Below, one piece after another: positions 8,754 to 17,234 of a DNA stretch of 64,000 nt. This stretch comes from Bifidobacterium castoris (GTDB lineage: Bacteria; Actinomycetota; Actinomycetes; Actinomycetales; Bifidobacteriaceae), in contig NZ_QXGI01000002.1 in NCBI RefSeq assembly GCF_003952025.1, positions 310,001-374,000 of the forward strand. The letters run 5' to 3'. The notes beneath the pieces are model-generated. The model saw only the letters and a list, made by a program, of their open reading frames with translations. It searched no databases and was not told the DNA's origin. The translations under genes were made by a program, and so were the position numbers. Numbering within the stretch: the first letter of the stretch is position 1; every line of letters starts with the position of its first letter.

Positions 8754-9325
8754 ACGGGTTGGACGGTCCGTGGCTGCCTGCGGGGAAAAGGCAATGCATA
8801 GCACAGATCGTTGGCGTCTGCAAATCGAAAGAGCGTGCATCAAAAGGTGATCGCGCTCGTATCCCCAAGTTATCCACAGACTTATCCACCGAATGTGGAT
8901 AATCGGAACGATAATCCACCGCAATCCACATGGTTATCCCCAAAATGTGGATAAGTGGGGGTGCGCCGTGAAGAAGTTGTCCACAATGTCGTTCCTCGCG
9001 AGTCGTTCCACTGCCCGCTGAACGTCGGCGGCGACGATTATGGGCGCAGGCAAAACGGGAGCGGCGCCGCTCCGGGACCCGACGGCATCGATGGGGCGGC
9101 CGCCGAAGTTGGCGGCGACGGGGGCGCGGCGGGAACGTCGGGCGTATCGGCCGATGCGTCCGGAGCGCGATCGGCCGTCCACATCGGCGGGGGAGCGGTG
9201 GAACACGCGCGGGCTTTCCACATTTCCACAAAGTTTCGCAGGCCGTTGGCGTCCGCGCGGCCGATGCGGCACAGTGGCTGCAACACCGGTGCGGACCAAC
9301 GAGATTCCACGGACAAGGAGGACAT
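8754..9325. other. Intergenic region containing a DnaA-box cluster
   Basis: These 570 bases have no credible gene. The left half holds the DnaA boxes listed separately. The right half is GC-rich and includes two more TTCCACA-like words near 9217-9229, just before the next gene. Frames open here lack ribosome sites and have low-complexity Gly/Ala/Arg translations. Confidence 0.6.
8859..8985. promoter_or_regulatory. Cluster of DnaA boxes (not oriC)
   Basis: Three exact consensus DnaA boxes TTATCCACA occur within 85 bases: 8870-8878 (plus), 8894-8902 (minus) and 8946-8954 (minus). Near matches are TTATCCACC 8882-8890, TAATCCACC 8912-8920, CAATCCACA 8922-8930, TTATCCCCA 8934-8942, TTGTCCACA 8977-8985 and GTATCCCCA 8859-8867. 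About nine sites in 127 bases is far above chance. The dnaA-dnaN origin region is not in the window, so this is likely a DnaA-titration, reactivation or transcription-control site. The gene on its right is of unknown function, and dnaB lies 2 kb away. Confidence 0.8.
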
Positions 9326-10882
9326 ATGTCCACAACAGCAGACCCGGGCGCCGACGGCGCGACGCTCGCACTCGACTCGCAGGGGTTCCTCGAGGAGCTC
9401 GTCGAACTGCGCACATTGTTCGACGACCACATCGTCAACGCCGAACGCATCGTCGTCGACGAGAAGGACACGCCGCAGGGGCGTATGCTGAGCACGATCA
9501 TGCCTCCGGCTCCCGAACGCCTGCTGGAGCTCGGCGAGGATCTCTTCGGCGCGTCCTGCTGGCCCGTCGAACTGTGCTCGGCGGCCGAGATGGGCGACGG
9601 CGCCTTCATCGACCACTGCAGGGCCTTCCTGACGCATTGCGAATACGTCGTGCGCCGCCGCGGCCTCGGCTACTGGCTGTACGAGCGCATGGAGCAGGCG
9701 CGCATGGCCTTCGCCACGGACCGGCCGGTCGACGAACTGCCGCTGCACATCCGCGCGACCGACGCCAAAGGTCTGGCCAAACGCTTCGGAGGCCGCGACA
9801 AGCGCCGCTTCGGCACGAAGAAGCAGCGTTGCGAGGACGGCTTCGAGTACTACCGCATGACGCGTTCGATGGCGTCGCGCAGCGTCATCCGCTGGGGCGC
9901 GCCGGGGATGCCCGCGGCGCGCGTCGCCTACACATTGCTCACCGACGGCACGATCGGCGGCGAACTGCTGCTGCAGGACACGACGCCGGAGCACCGGTTC
10001 CGCAACGAGGCGCAGCGGCGCGCGCACGAGGACGCGATGGACATCCTGCGCACGATCGAAGGGTTGCGGCTGCAGGCCGACGCCGAATACGAGCAGGCGC
10101 TCGCCCGCGGCGACGTGAACGTCGCGATGCCGAACCGCACGAGCGACGACGAGGACATCATATGCACGTCCTACCAGTATTTCGCCTACCACGTCGGCAT
10201 CGCGCAGGCGCTCGCCCGCGCCCGGGCCGGCGAGGCGTGGCGCGAGGAGGACATCGAACGGTACGTGCAGGCCAAGCCGTGCGTCTCCGCGCTCGAGCAG
10301 CGCATCGACCGGCGGTTCCTGTACGACGCGCAGCGGCTGCGGCGGGCCGTCGAGGAGTTGTGGGAGGACAGGCCCGCGCTCGTCGAAGCGCTTTTCGCGT
10401 CGGCGCAGGCGCGCGAGGAGGAGATGCGCAAACCGCTGTGGCGCAACATGCTCTACCTCAACGACGTCGCCGGGTCGCTGCTCGGCGCGATGATGCGCAA
10501 CCAGCTGATGGGCGCGCTCGCGACGCATGACGAGGAGCTGCTGCGGACCTCGCTCAGGAGCCTCGACTCGATCTGCGCGATGATGCGCGACATCGGCACG
10601 CTCGCGATGCCGATGCTGCTCATCGACGAGCATGAAATCGACTACGAGCGGCTGCACGACGCGTCGCGCCAGGAGCAGACGCAGATGCTGCGCCGCTACT
10701 GCTCGATTCGCGACGCCGCCGTGGCCATATGGCTCGCACGCATGCCGTGGAAGGACGATCCGACGCTGCGCGAGGCCACGCTCGAACTGTTCGGACCGTC
10801 GACGCTCGCCTTCTCGCGCGCCGTGCTGCCGCGGCTCGAACGGGAGCTCGAACTGCCCGGAACGATCGGCGAGGCCTGCTGA
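9326..10882 (+). CDS. Conserved-looking protein of unknown function beside the DnaA-box cluster
   Basis: 518 residues, not recognised. It is soluble and mostly alpha-helical, with no signal peptide or membrane segment. It has a basic patch around residues 149-170 (GLAKRFGGRDKRRFGTKKQR) that could bind nucleic acid or phosphate. A central part has many Arg/Glu helices (for example residues 225-260), and an acidic, Leu-rich C terminus follows. No P-loop, HTH or zinc motif is visible. The start at 9326 follows a strong AAGGAGG site. It sits between the DnaA-box cluster and dnaB, is followed by its own hairpin, and so is a separate transcription unit. A link with replication control is only a positional inference. 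Confidence 0.85.
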   Translation: MSTTADPGADGATLALDSQGFLEELVELRTLFDDHIVNAERIVVDEKDTPQGRMLSTIMPPAPERLLELGEDLFGASCWPVELCSAAEMGDGAFIDHCRAFLTHCEYVVRRRGLGYWLYERMEQARMAFATDRPVDELPLHIRATDAKGLAKRFGGRDKRRFGTKKQRCEDGFEYYRMTRSMASRSVIRWGAPGMPAARVAYTLLTDGTIGGELLLQDTTPEHRFRNEAQRRAHEDAMDILRTIEGLRLQADAEYEQALARGDVNVAMPNRTSDDEDIICTSYQYFAYHVGIAQALARARAGEAWREEDIERYVQAKPCVSALEQRIDRRFLYDAQRLRRAVEELWEDRPALVEALFASAQAREEEMRKPLWRNMLYLNDVAGSLLGAMMRNQLMGALATHDEELLRTSLRSLDSICAMMRDIGTLAMPMLLIDEHEIDYERLHDASRQEQTQMLRRYCSIRDAAVAIWLARMPWKDDPTLREATLELFGPSTLAFSRAVLPRLERELELPGTIGEAC

Positions 10883-10914
10883 ACCCGACGGTCCCGGACA
10901 CCCCGACCGGCCGC

Positions 10915-10970
10915 GACACTCCGTGCGAAGACCCGACACGCGTTCATGCGCGGCCTTCGCGCGGAGTGTC
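10915..10970 (+). terminator. Terminator-like hairpin before dnaB
   Basis: GACACTCCGTGCGAAG (10915-10930) pairs with 10955-10970 except for one T-G pair; the 24-base loop contains a second small CGCG stem. It ends the upstream unit about 50 bases before dnaB. Confidence 0.6.
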
Positions 10971-11006
10971 GCCGTGAGGGGTCTCCTGCGGTACGTCGGC
11001 CTTCCA

Positions 11007-11012
11007 TATAAT
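11007..11012 (+). promoter_or_regulatory. -10 element of dnaB (leaderless)
   Basis: A perfect TATAAT ends 8 bases before the dnaB ATG (11021), and there is no ribosome site. Transcription should start at or within a base or two of the ATG. No good -35 was seen. Confidence 0.65.
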
Positions 11013-11020
11013 CGACTGTT

Positions 11021-12397
11021 ATGGCTGAAGGATTCGACAGGAACGACAAGAACGACATGGCGTTGTTCGATCGCGTGCCGCCGCACGACGACGACGCCGA
11101 GATGGCGACGCTCGGCGGCATGCTGATGGCGAAGGACGCGATCGGCGAGGTGACGCAGACGCTCGAGGAGGCCGACTTCTACCAGCCGAAGCACCAGACG
11201 ATCTACAAGGCGATCATCGACCTGTTCTCCGCCGGCGACCCGGCCGACGTCGTGACCGTCGCGAACCGCCTCGACGACGCCGGCGACCTCGAGAAGGTGG
11301 GCGGCGTCGACTACCTGCACGACCTCATCGGCTCGGTGCCGACGGCCGCGAACGCCGTGTACTACGCGACGATCGTGCACCAGCGCGCGATCCTGCGCAA
11401 CGTCATCGCCGCGGGCACGAAGATCACGCAGCTCGGCTACAACGCCGAAGGCTCGCAGGCGCAGGAGGTCGTCAACCTCGCCCAGGCCGAGATCTACGAG
11501 ATGAGCATGGGCAAGGTGCATCAGGACTACGCGCCGATCTCCAGCGCCGTCGAGGCGACGCTCAAGCAGATCGACCGCATCCAGAAAGGCGAGATCGAAT
11601 CCGGCATCCTCACCGGCTTCCGCGACATCGACTCGGTGACGAAGGGCCTGCAGCCGGGCCAGATGGTCGTCGTCGCGGGACGCCCCGCGATGGGCAAGTC
11701 GACGCTCGGCGTCGACTTCGCGCGCGCCGCCGCGCTTCACCAGCATCTGACGACCGTCATCTTCAGTCTCGAGATGAGCCAGATCGAACTGTCCCAGCGC
11801 ATCATCTCCGCCGAGACGAACATCCCGCTCTCGGCGATGCGCAACGCCGAGGACATCGACCCGGGCCGCTGGAACGTGCTCAACAACTTCTTCATCAAAC
11901 TCAAGGACGCGCCGCTGTTCATCGATGATTCGCCGAACATGAGCCTGATGGAGATCCGCGCGAAATGCCGCCAGCTCAAGCAGAGCGACGACCTCAAACT
12001 CGTCGTCATCGACTACCTGCAGCTGATGAGCTCCGGCAAGCAGGTCGAAAGCCGCCAGCAGGAGGTCTCCGAGTTCTCCCGCGCGCTCAAGCTGCTCGCG
12101 AAGGAGCTCGAAGTGCCGGTCGTCGCGCTCTCGCAGCTCAACCGAGGCCCAGAGATGCGCAACGACAAGAAGCCGCAGCTGTCCGACCTGCGCGAATCCG
12201 GCTCGATCGAGCAGGACGCCGACGTCGTCTTCCTCGTGCACCGCCCCGACGCCTACGACAAGGAGGACCGTCCCGGCGAGGCCGACATCATCATGGCGAA
12301 GCACCGCAACGGACCGACGGCGACCTTCAACCTCGCGTTCCGCGGACAGTATTCTAAGTTCCAGGACATGCCCCAGGACTATCAGCAGGGAGTCTGA
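11021..12397 (+). CDS. dnaB: Replicative DNA helicase DnaB
   Basis: The hexameric 5'-3' helicase of the replisome; 458 residues, the usual length without an intein. The N-terminal helical domain is at about 5-120 (PHDDDAEMATLGGMLM), followed by the linker and the RecA-like domain from about 190. Walker A is AGRPAMGKST, Walker B is KLVVIDYLQLM, the conserved glutamine motif is ALSQLNRG, and the arginine finger region is LRESGSIEQDADV. All key residues are present. A perfect TATAAT 8 bases upstream of the ATG points to a leaderless mRNA. murT follows 1 base after the stop. Confidence 0.97.
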   Translation: MAEGFDRNDKNDMALFDRVPPHDDDAEMATLGGMLMAKDAIGEVTQTLEEADFYQPKHQTIYKAIIDLFSAGDPADVVTVANRLDDAGDLEKVGGVDYLHDLIGSVPTAANAVYYATIVHQRAILRNVIAAGTKITQLGYNAEGSQAQEVVNLAQAEIYEMSMGKVHQDYAPISSAVEATLKQIDRIQKGEIESGILTGFRDIDSVTKGLQPGQMVVVAGRPAMGKSTLGVDFARAAALHQHLTTVIFSLEMSQIELSQRIISAETNIPLSAMRNAEDIDPGRWNVLNNFFIKLKDAPLFIDDSPNMSLMEIRAKCRQLKQSDDLKLVVIDYLQLMSSGKQVESRQQEVSEFSRALKLLAKELEVPVVALSQLNRGPEMRNDKKPQLSDLRESGSIEQDADVVFLVHRPDAYDKEDRPGEADIIMAKHRNGPTATFNLAFRGQYSKFQDMPQDYQQGV

Positions 12398-12398
12398 C

Positions 12399-13862
12399 AT
12401 GACGACAACGTCAACAGGCGCGGCGCCGAACACGCCGCCACGCAAACCATGGTGCGCTTTCGCGACGCCGCTGCTCGGCAAGACGGTGCGCTGGGCGTCG
12501 CGCGTCACCCGTCACGGCGGCAGCGCGTTCCCCGGCAAGGTCGTCGAACGCGTCGACCCGACGTTCCTGCGCCGCACGCTCGCGCAGCTGCCGCTCGGCG
12601 TCGTCCTCGTCTCCGGCACGAACGGCAAGACGACGACGACCCGCATGGTCGCGATGATGCTCGAATCATTGGGACTGCGCGTCTTCACGAACCCGACCGG
12701 CTCCAACTTCACGCGCGGCGTCGTCTCCGCGCTGCTCAACGAGGTCACGATGGGCGGCCGCATCGACGCCGACATCGCCGTCCTCGAACTCGACGAGGCC
12801 TACGCCGTGCAATTCGTCGCGCAGGTCAGGCCGCAGTATGCGCTGCTGCTCAACGTCATGCGCGACCAGCTCGACCGCTTCGGCGAGATCGACAACACGG
12901 CGCGGCTGCTCGCGCGCGTGGCCGAGGCGACGACGCGCGCCGTCGTCCTCAACCGCGAGGACCCGCGCATCGCCGCGCTCGCCGGCCTCGCGCCGGCCGA
13001 CGCGCGCGCGTCGTACTTCGGCCTGTCGCGCGCGCTGCGCCGCTACTTCCCGACCGACGACGACATGGCGACGACGGTCGCTCTCGCCGCCGCCGACGCG
13101 CCGGGGGAGCCGACCGCGGCCGCCGCGCACGTCACGCCCGCCGACGTCATGCTCACGGCGGTCGGCGACCACCGCGCGCAGATGGTCATCGACGGCCAGG
13201 AATACGAGTCGGAGGTCAAGCTCGAAGGCGTCTACAACCTCTACAACGCGGCGGCCGCGCTCGCCGTCGTGCGCGCCGTCCAGCAGGACCTGTGCGGCCC
13301 CGACATGATTGCAAAGGCCGCGTCGACGCTGCCGCGGTCGCGCCGCGACGGATTCGTCATGCGCGCGCAGCGCTTCGCCGGCGCGCACACGGCGCAGCTG
13401 CTCGACGCGCTCGCGCAGGTCACGCCCGCCTTCGGCCGCGGCGAAATCATCGACGTGCACGGCTCGCCGACGGAACTGCTGCTCGTCAAGAACCCGATGG
13501 GATTCCGCCTTGCGCTCGCTTCGTTCCCGCCGGACGATGCCGACACGATGATCTGCATCAACGACGAATACGCGGACGGCCGCGACATGAGCTGGCTGTG
13601 GGACGTCGACTTCACGAGCCTCAAGGCCGGCGGCGTCGACACCGTCTCCGGCGTGCGCGCCTGGGACATGGCGCTGCGCCTCGCCTACGACGACGTCGAG
13701 GTCGGCGGCGTCGAGACCGATCTCGAACAGGCCGTCATGGCCTTCACGGCGCGCAACCCCGGGCGCCGCAAGCACATCTACTGCACGTACACGGCGATGC
13801 TCGCCGTGCGCGCGTATCTGTCGAAGATCGCCGACGTCGCCGACGCCGGCGTGGGCAAGTGA
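12399..13862 (+). CDS. murT: Lipid II isoglutaminyl synthase, MurT subunit
   Basis: The Mur-ligase-like catalytic subunit of the MurT/GatD complex, which amidates D-glutamate of lipid II using glutamine and ATP; 487 residues. The ATP-binding motif LVSGTNGKTTTTRMVA is at about residues 70-85. Mur-ligase middle-domain motifs DIAVLELDEAYAVQF and LLNVMRDQLDRFGEID follow, and the C-terminal DUF1727 domain contains LVKNPMGFRLAL and YCTYTAML. The four-Cys zinc ribbon inserted in the middle domain of staphylococcal MurT is not present here: the stretch after LNREDPRIAALAG has no cysteine. It follows dnaB by one base and gatD follows by 11, so the genes are probably cotranscribed. Confidence 0.94.
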   Translation: MTTTSTGAAPNTPPRKPWCAFATPLLGKTVRWASRVTRHGGSAFPGKVVERVDPTFLRRTLAQLPLGVVLVSGTNGKTTTTRMVAMMLESLGLRVFTNPTGSNFTRGVVSALLNEVTMGGRIDADIAVLELDEAYAVQFVAQVRPQYALLLNVMRDQLDRFGEIDNTARLLARVAEATTRAVVLNREDPRIAALAGLAPADARASYFGLSRALRRYFPTDDDMATTVALAAADAPGEPTAAAAHVTPADVMLTAVGDHRAQMVIDGQEYESEVKLEGVYNLYNAAAALAVVRAVQQDLCGPDMIAKAASTLPRSRRDGFVMRAQRFAGAHTAQLLDALAQVTPAFGRGEIIDVHGSPTELLLVKNPMGFRLALASFPPDDADTMICINDEYADGRDMSWLWDVDFTSLKAGGVDTVSGVRAWDMALRLAYDDVEVGGVETDLEQAVMAFTARNPGRRKHIYCTYTAMLAVRAYLSKIADVADAGVGK

Positions 13863-13873
13863 AGGAGCGACGC

Positions 13874-14623
13874 ATGGCCAGACCGATCGACATCGTCTCG
13901 CTGTATCCGAAGGACATGAACATCTACGGCGATTCCGGCAACGTCCTGACGATCGAACGCCGTCTCGCGCTCTACGGCTACGAGCCGCGCGTACACGCCG
14001 TCAACCAGCGCGACCCATGGCCCGACCACGCCGACCTCATCCTCGGCGGCGGCGGCCAGGACACCTGCCAGAAGAAGATCATCGACGACCTCTACGCGCG
14101 CGCCGACACGTTGCGCGCGCTCGCCGACGACGGCGTGCCGATGCTGATGATCTGCGGCCTGTACCAGCTGTTCGGCGACTACTTCGAGACGGTCGACGGC
14201 GCGCGGCTCGAAGGCATCTCGATCATCGGCGCGCATACCGTCGGCCGCGACGTGCGCATGATCGGCAACCTCGTCGAGCACAGCGACGACTTCGGCGACG
14301 TCATCGGCTACGAGAACCATTCGGGGCAGACCTTCCTCAGCGACGGCGTACGCCCGTTCGGCACCGTCGCCCACGACGGCATGGGCAACAACGGCGAGGA
14401 CCACACCGAAGGCGCGCGCGTGCACAACGTCATCGGCACCTACATGCACGGTTCGCTGCTGCCGAAGAACCCGGCAATCAGCGATTTCCTGATCCGCGCG
14501 GCCGTCGAACGCCGCTACGGCGGTTTCCGCCCGGAGTCCGCGCCGGCGCAGCGCGAGGAGCTCTCGCGCATCGACCGCATCGCGCAACGGGCGCGCGAGG
14601 TCGCGCGACTACGCCCACGCTGA
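13874..14623 (+). CDS. gatD: Lipid II isoglutaminyl synthase, GatD glutamine amidotransferase subunit
   Basis: 249 residues of the class I (triad) glutaminase that feeds ammonia to MurT. The opening VSLYPKDMNIYGDSGN is the GatD signature, where the enzyme contacts MurT. The nucleophile elbow is MLMICGLYQLFG (Cys at about 94) and the catalytic His lies in GTYMHGSLLPKNP. The start at 13874 follows AAGGAG; the larger open frame that begins within murT in another phase is an artefact. Together with murT it makes the D-isoglutamine found in most Gram-positive peptidoglycan. Confidence 0.95.
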   Translation: MARPIDIVSLYPKDMNIYGDSGNVLTIERRLALYGYEPRVHAVNQRDPWPDHADLILGGGGQDTCQKKIIDDLYARADTLRALADDGVPMLMICGLYQLFGDYFETVDGARLEGISIIGAHTVGRDVRMIGNLVEHSDDFGDVIGYENHSGQTFLSDGVRPFGTVAHDGMGNNGEDHTEGARVHNVIGTYMHGSLLPKNPAISDFLIRAAVERRYGGFRPESAPAQREELSRIDRIAQRAREVARLRPR

Positions 14624-14701
14624 ACGCGGCCGACGCGGCGGAACGTGTAGAGTTGGCACTGACCGATACTTACTCCAACAGGGTATGAGCTGGGAGGCAT
14701 C

Positions 14702-15043
14702 ATGACCGATTCGAACAACAACATCCCGGACTTCGGCGAAGGCCTGCGCAAGATCTTCCTCGCGGGCGTCGGCGCGATCGCCACGACCGCCGAAAAGGGC
14801 CAGGAGCTCGTCAACCGTCTCGTCGAACGCGGCGAACTGACCGTCGAGCAGGGCAAGCAGCTCAACAGCGAACTCGCGCGCAAGGCCGGCGACAAGAAGG
14901 ACTCGCTCAAGGAGAAGGCCGCGCAGGCGTCGCAGACGGTGCAGGACGCCGCCGCCGGGCTGCGCAGCCAGGCCTCGAAGGCCGTCGACGACCTGACCGA
15001 CAAGGACGACGACACGGCCGCCGCCGACGACTCGGATAAGTGA
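14702..15043 (+). CDS. Phasin-like coiled-coil protein
   Basis: A 113-residue protein with an amphipathic N-terminal half (IPDFGEGLRKIFLAGVGAIA, then TTAEKGQELVNRLVERGELT) that resembles the PhaF/PhaI-like 'polyhydroxyalkanoate synthesis regulator phasin' family. A Lys/Asp/Ala-rich coiled coil follows, and an acidic tail. In this family the hydrophobic helix can lie on granules or membranes. No PHA synthase is visible here and bifidobacteria are not known to store PHA, so the true role is unclear. A GGGAGG ribosome site supports the start. The UbiB-like kinase gene follows 88 bases later on the same strand. Confidence 0.8.
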   Translation: MTDSNNNIPDFGEGLRKIFLAGVGAIATTAEKGQELVNRLVERGELTVEQGKQLNSELARKAGDKKDSLKEKAAQASQTVQDAAAGLRSQASKAVDDLTDKDDDTAAADDSDK

Positions 15044-15131
15044 GTCCCCGGAACGCCAATCCCCGGCGCGCCGATGCGCGCCATGACTCAATGCGCCGCC
15101 TGAGGCGCCAAACCGAAGGCGGTGCATCGGC

Positions 15132-17150
15132 ATGCCCGTGAACCAGCATCCAGACCAGCATGGCGCCATGCCGCCGGACGGCGCGGTGCCGCCCGACGAG
15201 TTGCGCCGCTTCGCGAGGCAGGAGCGCCATGAACTGCGCGACGAGGCCCATGAGGCGCGCCATGAGGAGCGCGAGCAGGCGCGCGCCGCTCGCGAACGGC
15301 GCCATAAGGCGCGCGTGGACACGTCGAAAATCGTCGACCTCGACGCGAAGCTGCAGGACCAGGAGGCGCACGCCGACGGCCCAGCGGCGCATCAGCCGCA
15401 GCAGGAACGTCTCCTCGACGCCGAGGAGACGCAGGAGGCCGCGCGCATCATCGAACTGCGCGACGAACTGCCGAAGGCATCGAAGGACCCCGAGACGATC
15501 GGACTGTTCGGCGCGCACCGCCGCTCCTTCGCCGACCAGTACCATCTGACGCGCCGCAGCAAACTCAAACGACTTCGCCAGATCGGCAAGATCGCGATGC
15601 AGTTCGACGCGCTCAAGGGACTGACGCCGGTCAAGATGCGCCTGATGTTCGAGGCGCTCGGACCGACCTTCGTCAAGGTCGGCCAGATCCTGTCGATGCG
15701 TTCCGAGATCCTGCCGCAGTCGTTCTGCGACGAACTGTCCAAGCTGCGCGCCGACGCCGACCCGATGCCGTATTCGATCGTGCTCGAAACGCTTGAATCC
15801 GAATACCGCCGCCCGCTCGGCGAGGTGTTCCGCACGATCGACCCGACGCCGCTCGGTTCGGCGTCGCTCGCGCAGGTGCACCGCGCGACGCTGCTCAGCG
15901 GCGAGGACGTCGCCGTCAAGGTGCAGCGCCCCGGCGTGCGCGTGACGATGGCCGAGGACGTCTCGATCATGCGTTCGCTCGCGCGCGGCGCGACGAAGAT
16001 CATGCACAACGCGCAGGTCGTCGACTTCCAGGGCGTCGTCGAGGAACTGTGGGACACCTTCGACGAGGAGACGAACTTCCTCAACGAGGCGCGCAACCTG
16101 AGCGCCTTCAAACGCTTCTGCGACGACTTCGCGTACATGGACTGCCCGACGCCGTACGTCGAACTGTGCACCGAGCATGTGCTCGTCATGGAATACGTCG
16201 ACGGCATCCCGATCTCGCACACGCGCGAGCTGATCGACGACGGCTATTCGCTCAAGGAGATCGGCACGAAGCTCGTCGACAACTACGCGTGCCAGATCCT
16301 CGACGCCGGCTTCTTCCACGCCGACCCCCACCCGGGCAACATCGAGATCCGCGGCGGCCAGATCGTGCTGCTCGACCTCGGCATGACCGGACGGCTCAAC
16401 GCGTCGACGCGCGCCGCGCTCAAGCAGATGCTCTTCGCCGTCGCCAAGCAGGATTCGGCGCAGCTCGCCGACGCGCTGCTGCGCTTCGCCGGCACCGAGT
16501 CCGACCACGCCGACTATCCGTCGCTGCTCGCCGACCTCGACGGCATCATCGAGGAATTCGGCACCGTGAACCTGCAGGACCTCGACCTTGCGCAGTTCCT
16601 CACGTCGCTCACGCAGATGGCGCGGCGCCACGGCATCGAGATCCCCAGCTCGATCACGACGGTCGGCCGCGCGCTCGTGACGCTCGAAGGGCTGCTCGAC
16701 AAGTTCATCCCCCACGTCAACATGATCGAGATCATCTCCGAGCACATCGAACACTCGAAGACGAAGACGCAGGCCGCCAAGGACGAGGTCAGGAAACTCG
16801 CGCTCGAAGGCCATGAGGCGCTGCACGGCGCGCTCAGGTCGATGAGCGAGGCGAACGTCGCGCTCCACATGCTCACGCGCGGCGAACTGCGGACGAACTT
16901 CGAGCTCGTCGGCTCCGAGGAGCCGTTGCGGCAGCTGTCGGACATGGTCAACAGGCTCACAATGGCGCTCATCGTCGTCGGACTGTTCATCGGATCGTCG
17001 ATCGTCTACTACGCAGGCATGAAGCCGATCATATTCGGCATACCGCTCGTCGGCTTCGTCGGATACGTGGCCGCGTTCGTGCTGTCGTGCTGGATCGTCA
17101 TCGACATCTATCTCAAAGGGCGCGAGCGGCGGCGCCGGAAACGCAAGTAG
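15132..17150 (+). CDS. UbiB/ABC1-family atypical kinase, membrane-bound
   Basis: 672 residues. The N-terminal ~100 residues are charged and low-complexity (Glu/Arg/His/Ala). The ABC1/ADCK atypical-kinase domain spans about 160-500: FVKVGQILSMRSEILP is the KxGQ motif, and the Ala-rich loop SASLAQVHRA replaces the normal Gly-rich loop. VAVKVQRPG contains the ATP-binding Lys, HADPHPGNIEI is the catalytic loop, and LLDLGMTG carries the metal-binding Asp. Two C-terminal transmembrane helices (about 610-655) anchor it. In respiring bacteria UbiB supports quinone synthesis; here, in a fermentative anaerobe, the role is probably in lipid or membrane homeostasis (inference). The ribosome site is weak, so the start is less certain. 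Confidence 0.9.
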   Translation: MPVNQHPDQHGAMPPDGAVPPDELRRFARQERHELRDEAHEARHEEREQARAARERRHKARVDTSKIVDLDAKLQDQEAHADGPAAHQPQQERLLDAEETQEAARIIELRDELPKASKDPETIGLFGAHRRSFADQYHLTRRSKLKRLRQIGKIAMQFDALKGLTPVKMRLMFEALGPTFVKVGQILSMRSEILPQSFCDELSKLRADADPMPYSIVLETLESEYRRPLGEVFRTIDPTPLGSASLAQVHRATLLSGEDVAVKVQRPGVRVTMAEDVSIMRSLARGATKIMHNAQVVDFQGVVEELWDTFDEETNFLNEARNLSAFKRFCDDFAYMDCPTPYVELCTEHVLVMEYVDGIPISHTRELIDDGYSLKEIGTKLVDNYACQILDAGFFHADPHPGNIEIRGGQIVLLDLGMTGRLNASTRAALKQMLFAVAKQDSAQLADALLRFAGTESDHADYPSLLADLDGIIEEFGTVNLQDLDLAQFLTSLTQMARRHGIEIPSSITTVGRALVTLEGLLDKFIPHVNMIEIISEHIEHSKTKTQAAKDEVRKLALEGHEALHGALRSMSEANVALHMLTRGELRTNFELVGSEEPLRQLSDMVNRLTMALIVVGLFIGSSIVYYAGMKPIIFGIPLVGFVGYVAAFVLSCWIVIDIYLKGRERRRRKRK

Positions 17151-17234
17151 GATATCGGCGGCGTCAGTTCGCTGACAGCGCGTGGCGGCGCCGCAGCGTG
17201 CACTAGGCTCGAAGGAAGGAACCAAGGAGGAACC

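Noticed and set aside
8859-8985. Calling the DnaA-box cluster the chromosomal origin
   Set aside because: The usual bifidobacterial origin neighbours (dnaA, dnaN, recF, gyrB, rpmH) are absent, and the region has no AT-rich unwinding element of note.
9038-12508. A 1156-codon minus-strand open frame across the unknown gene and dnaB
   Set aside because: It is the antisense of clear genes; translation is Arg/Asp/Val-rich low complexity caused by GC-rich third positions on the other strand.
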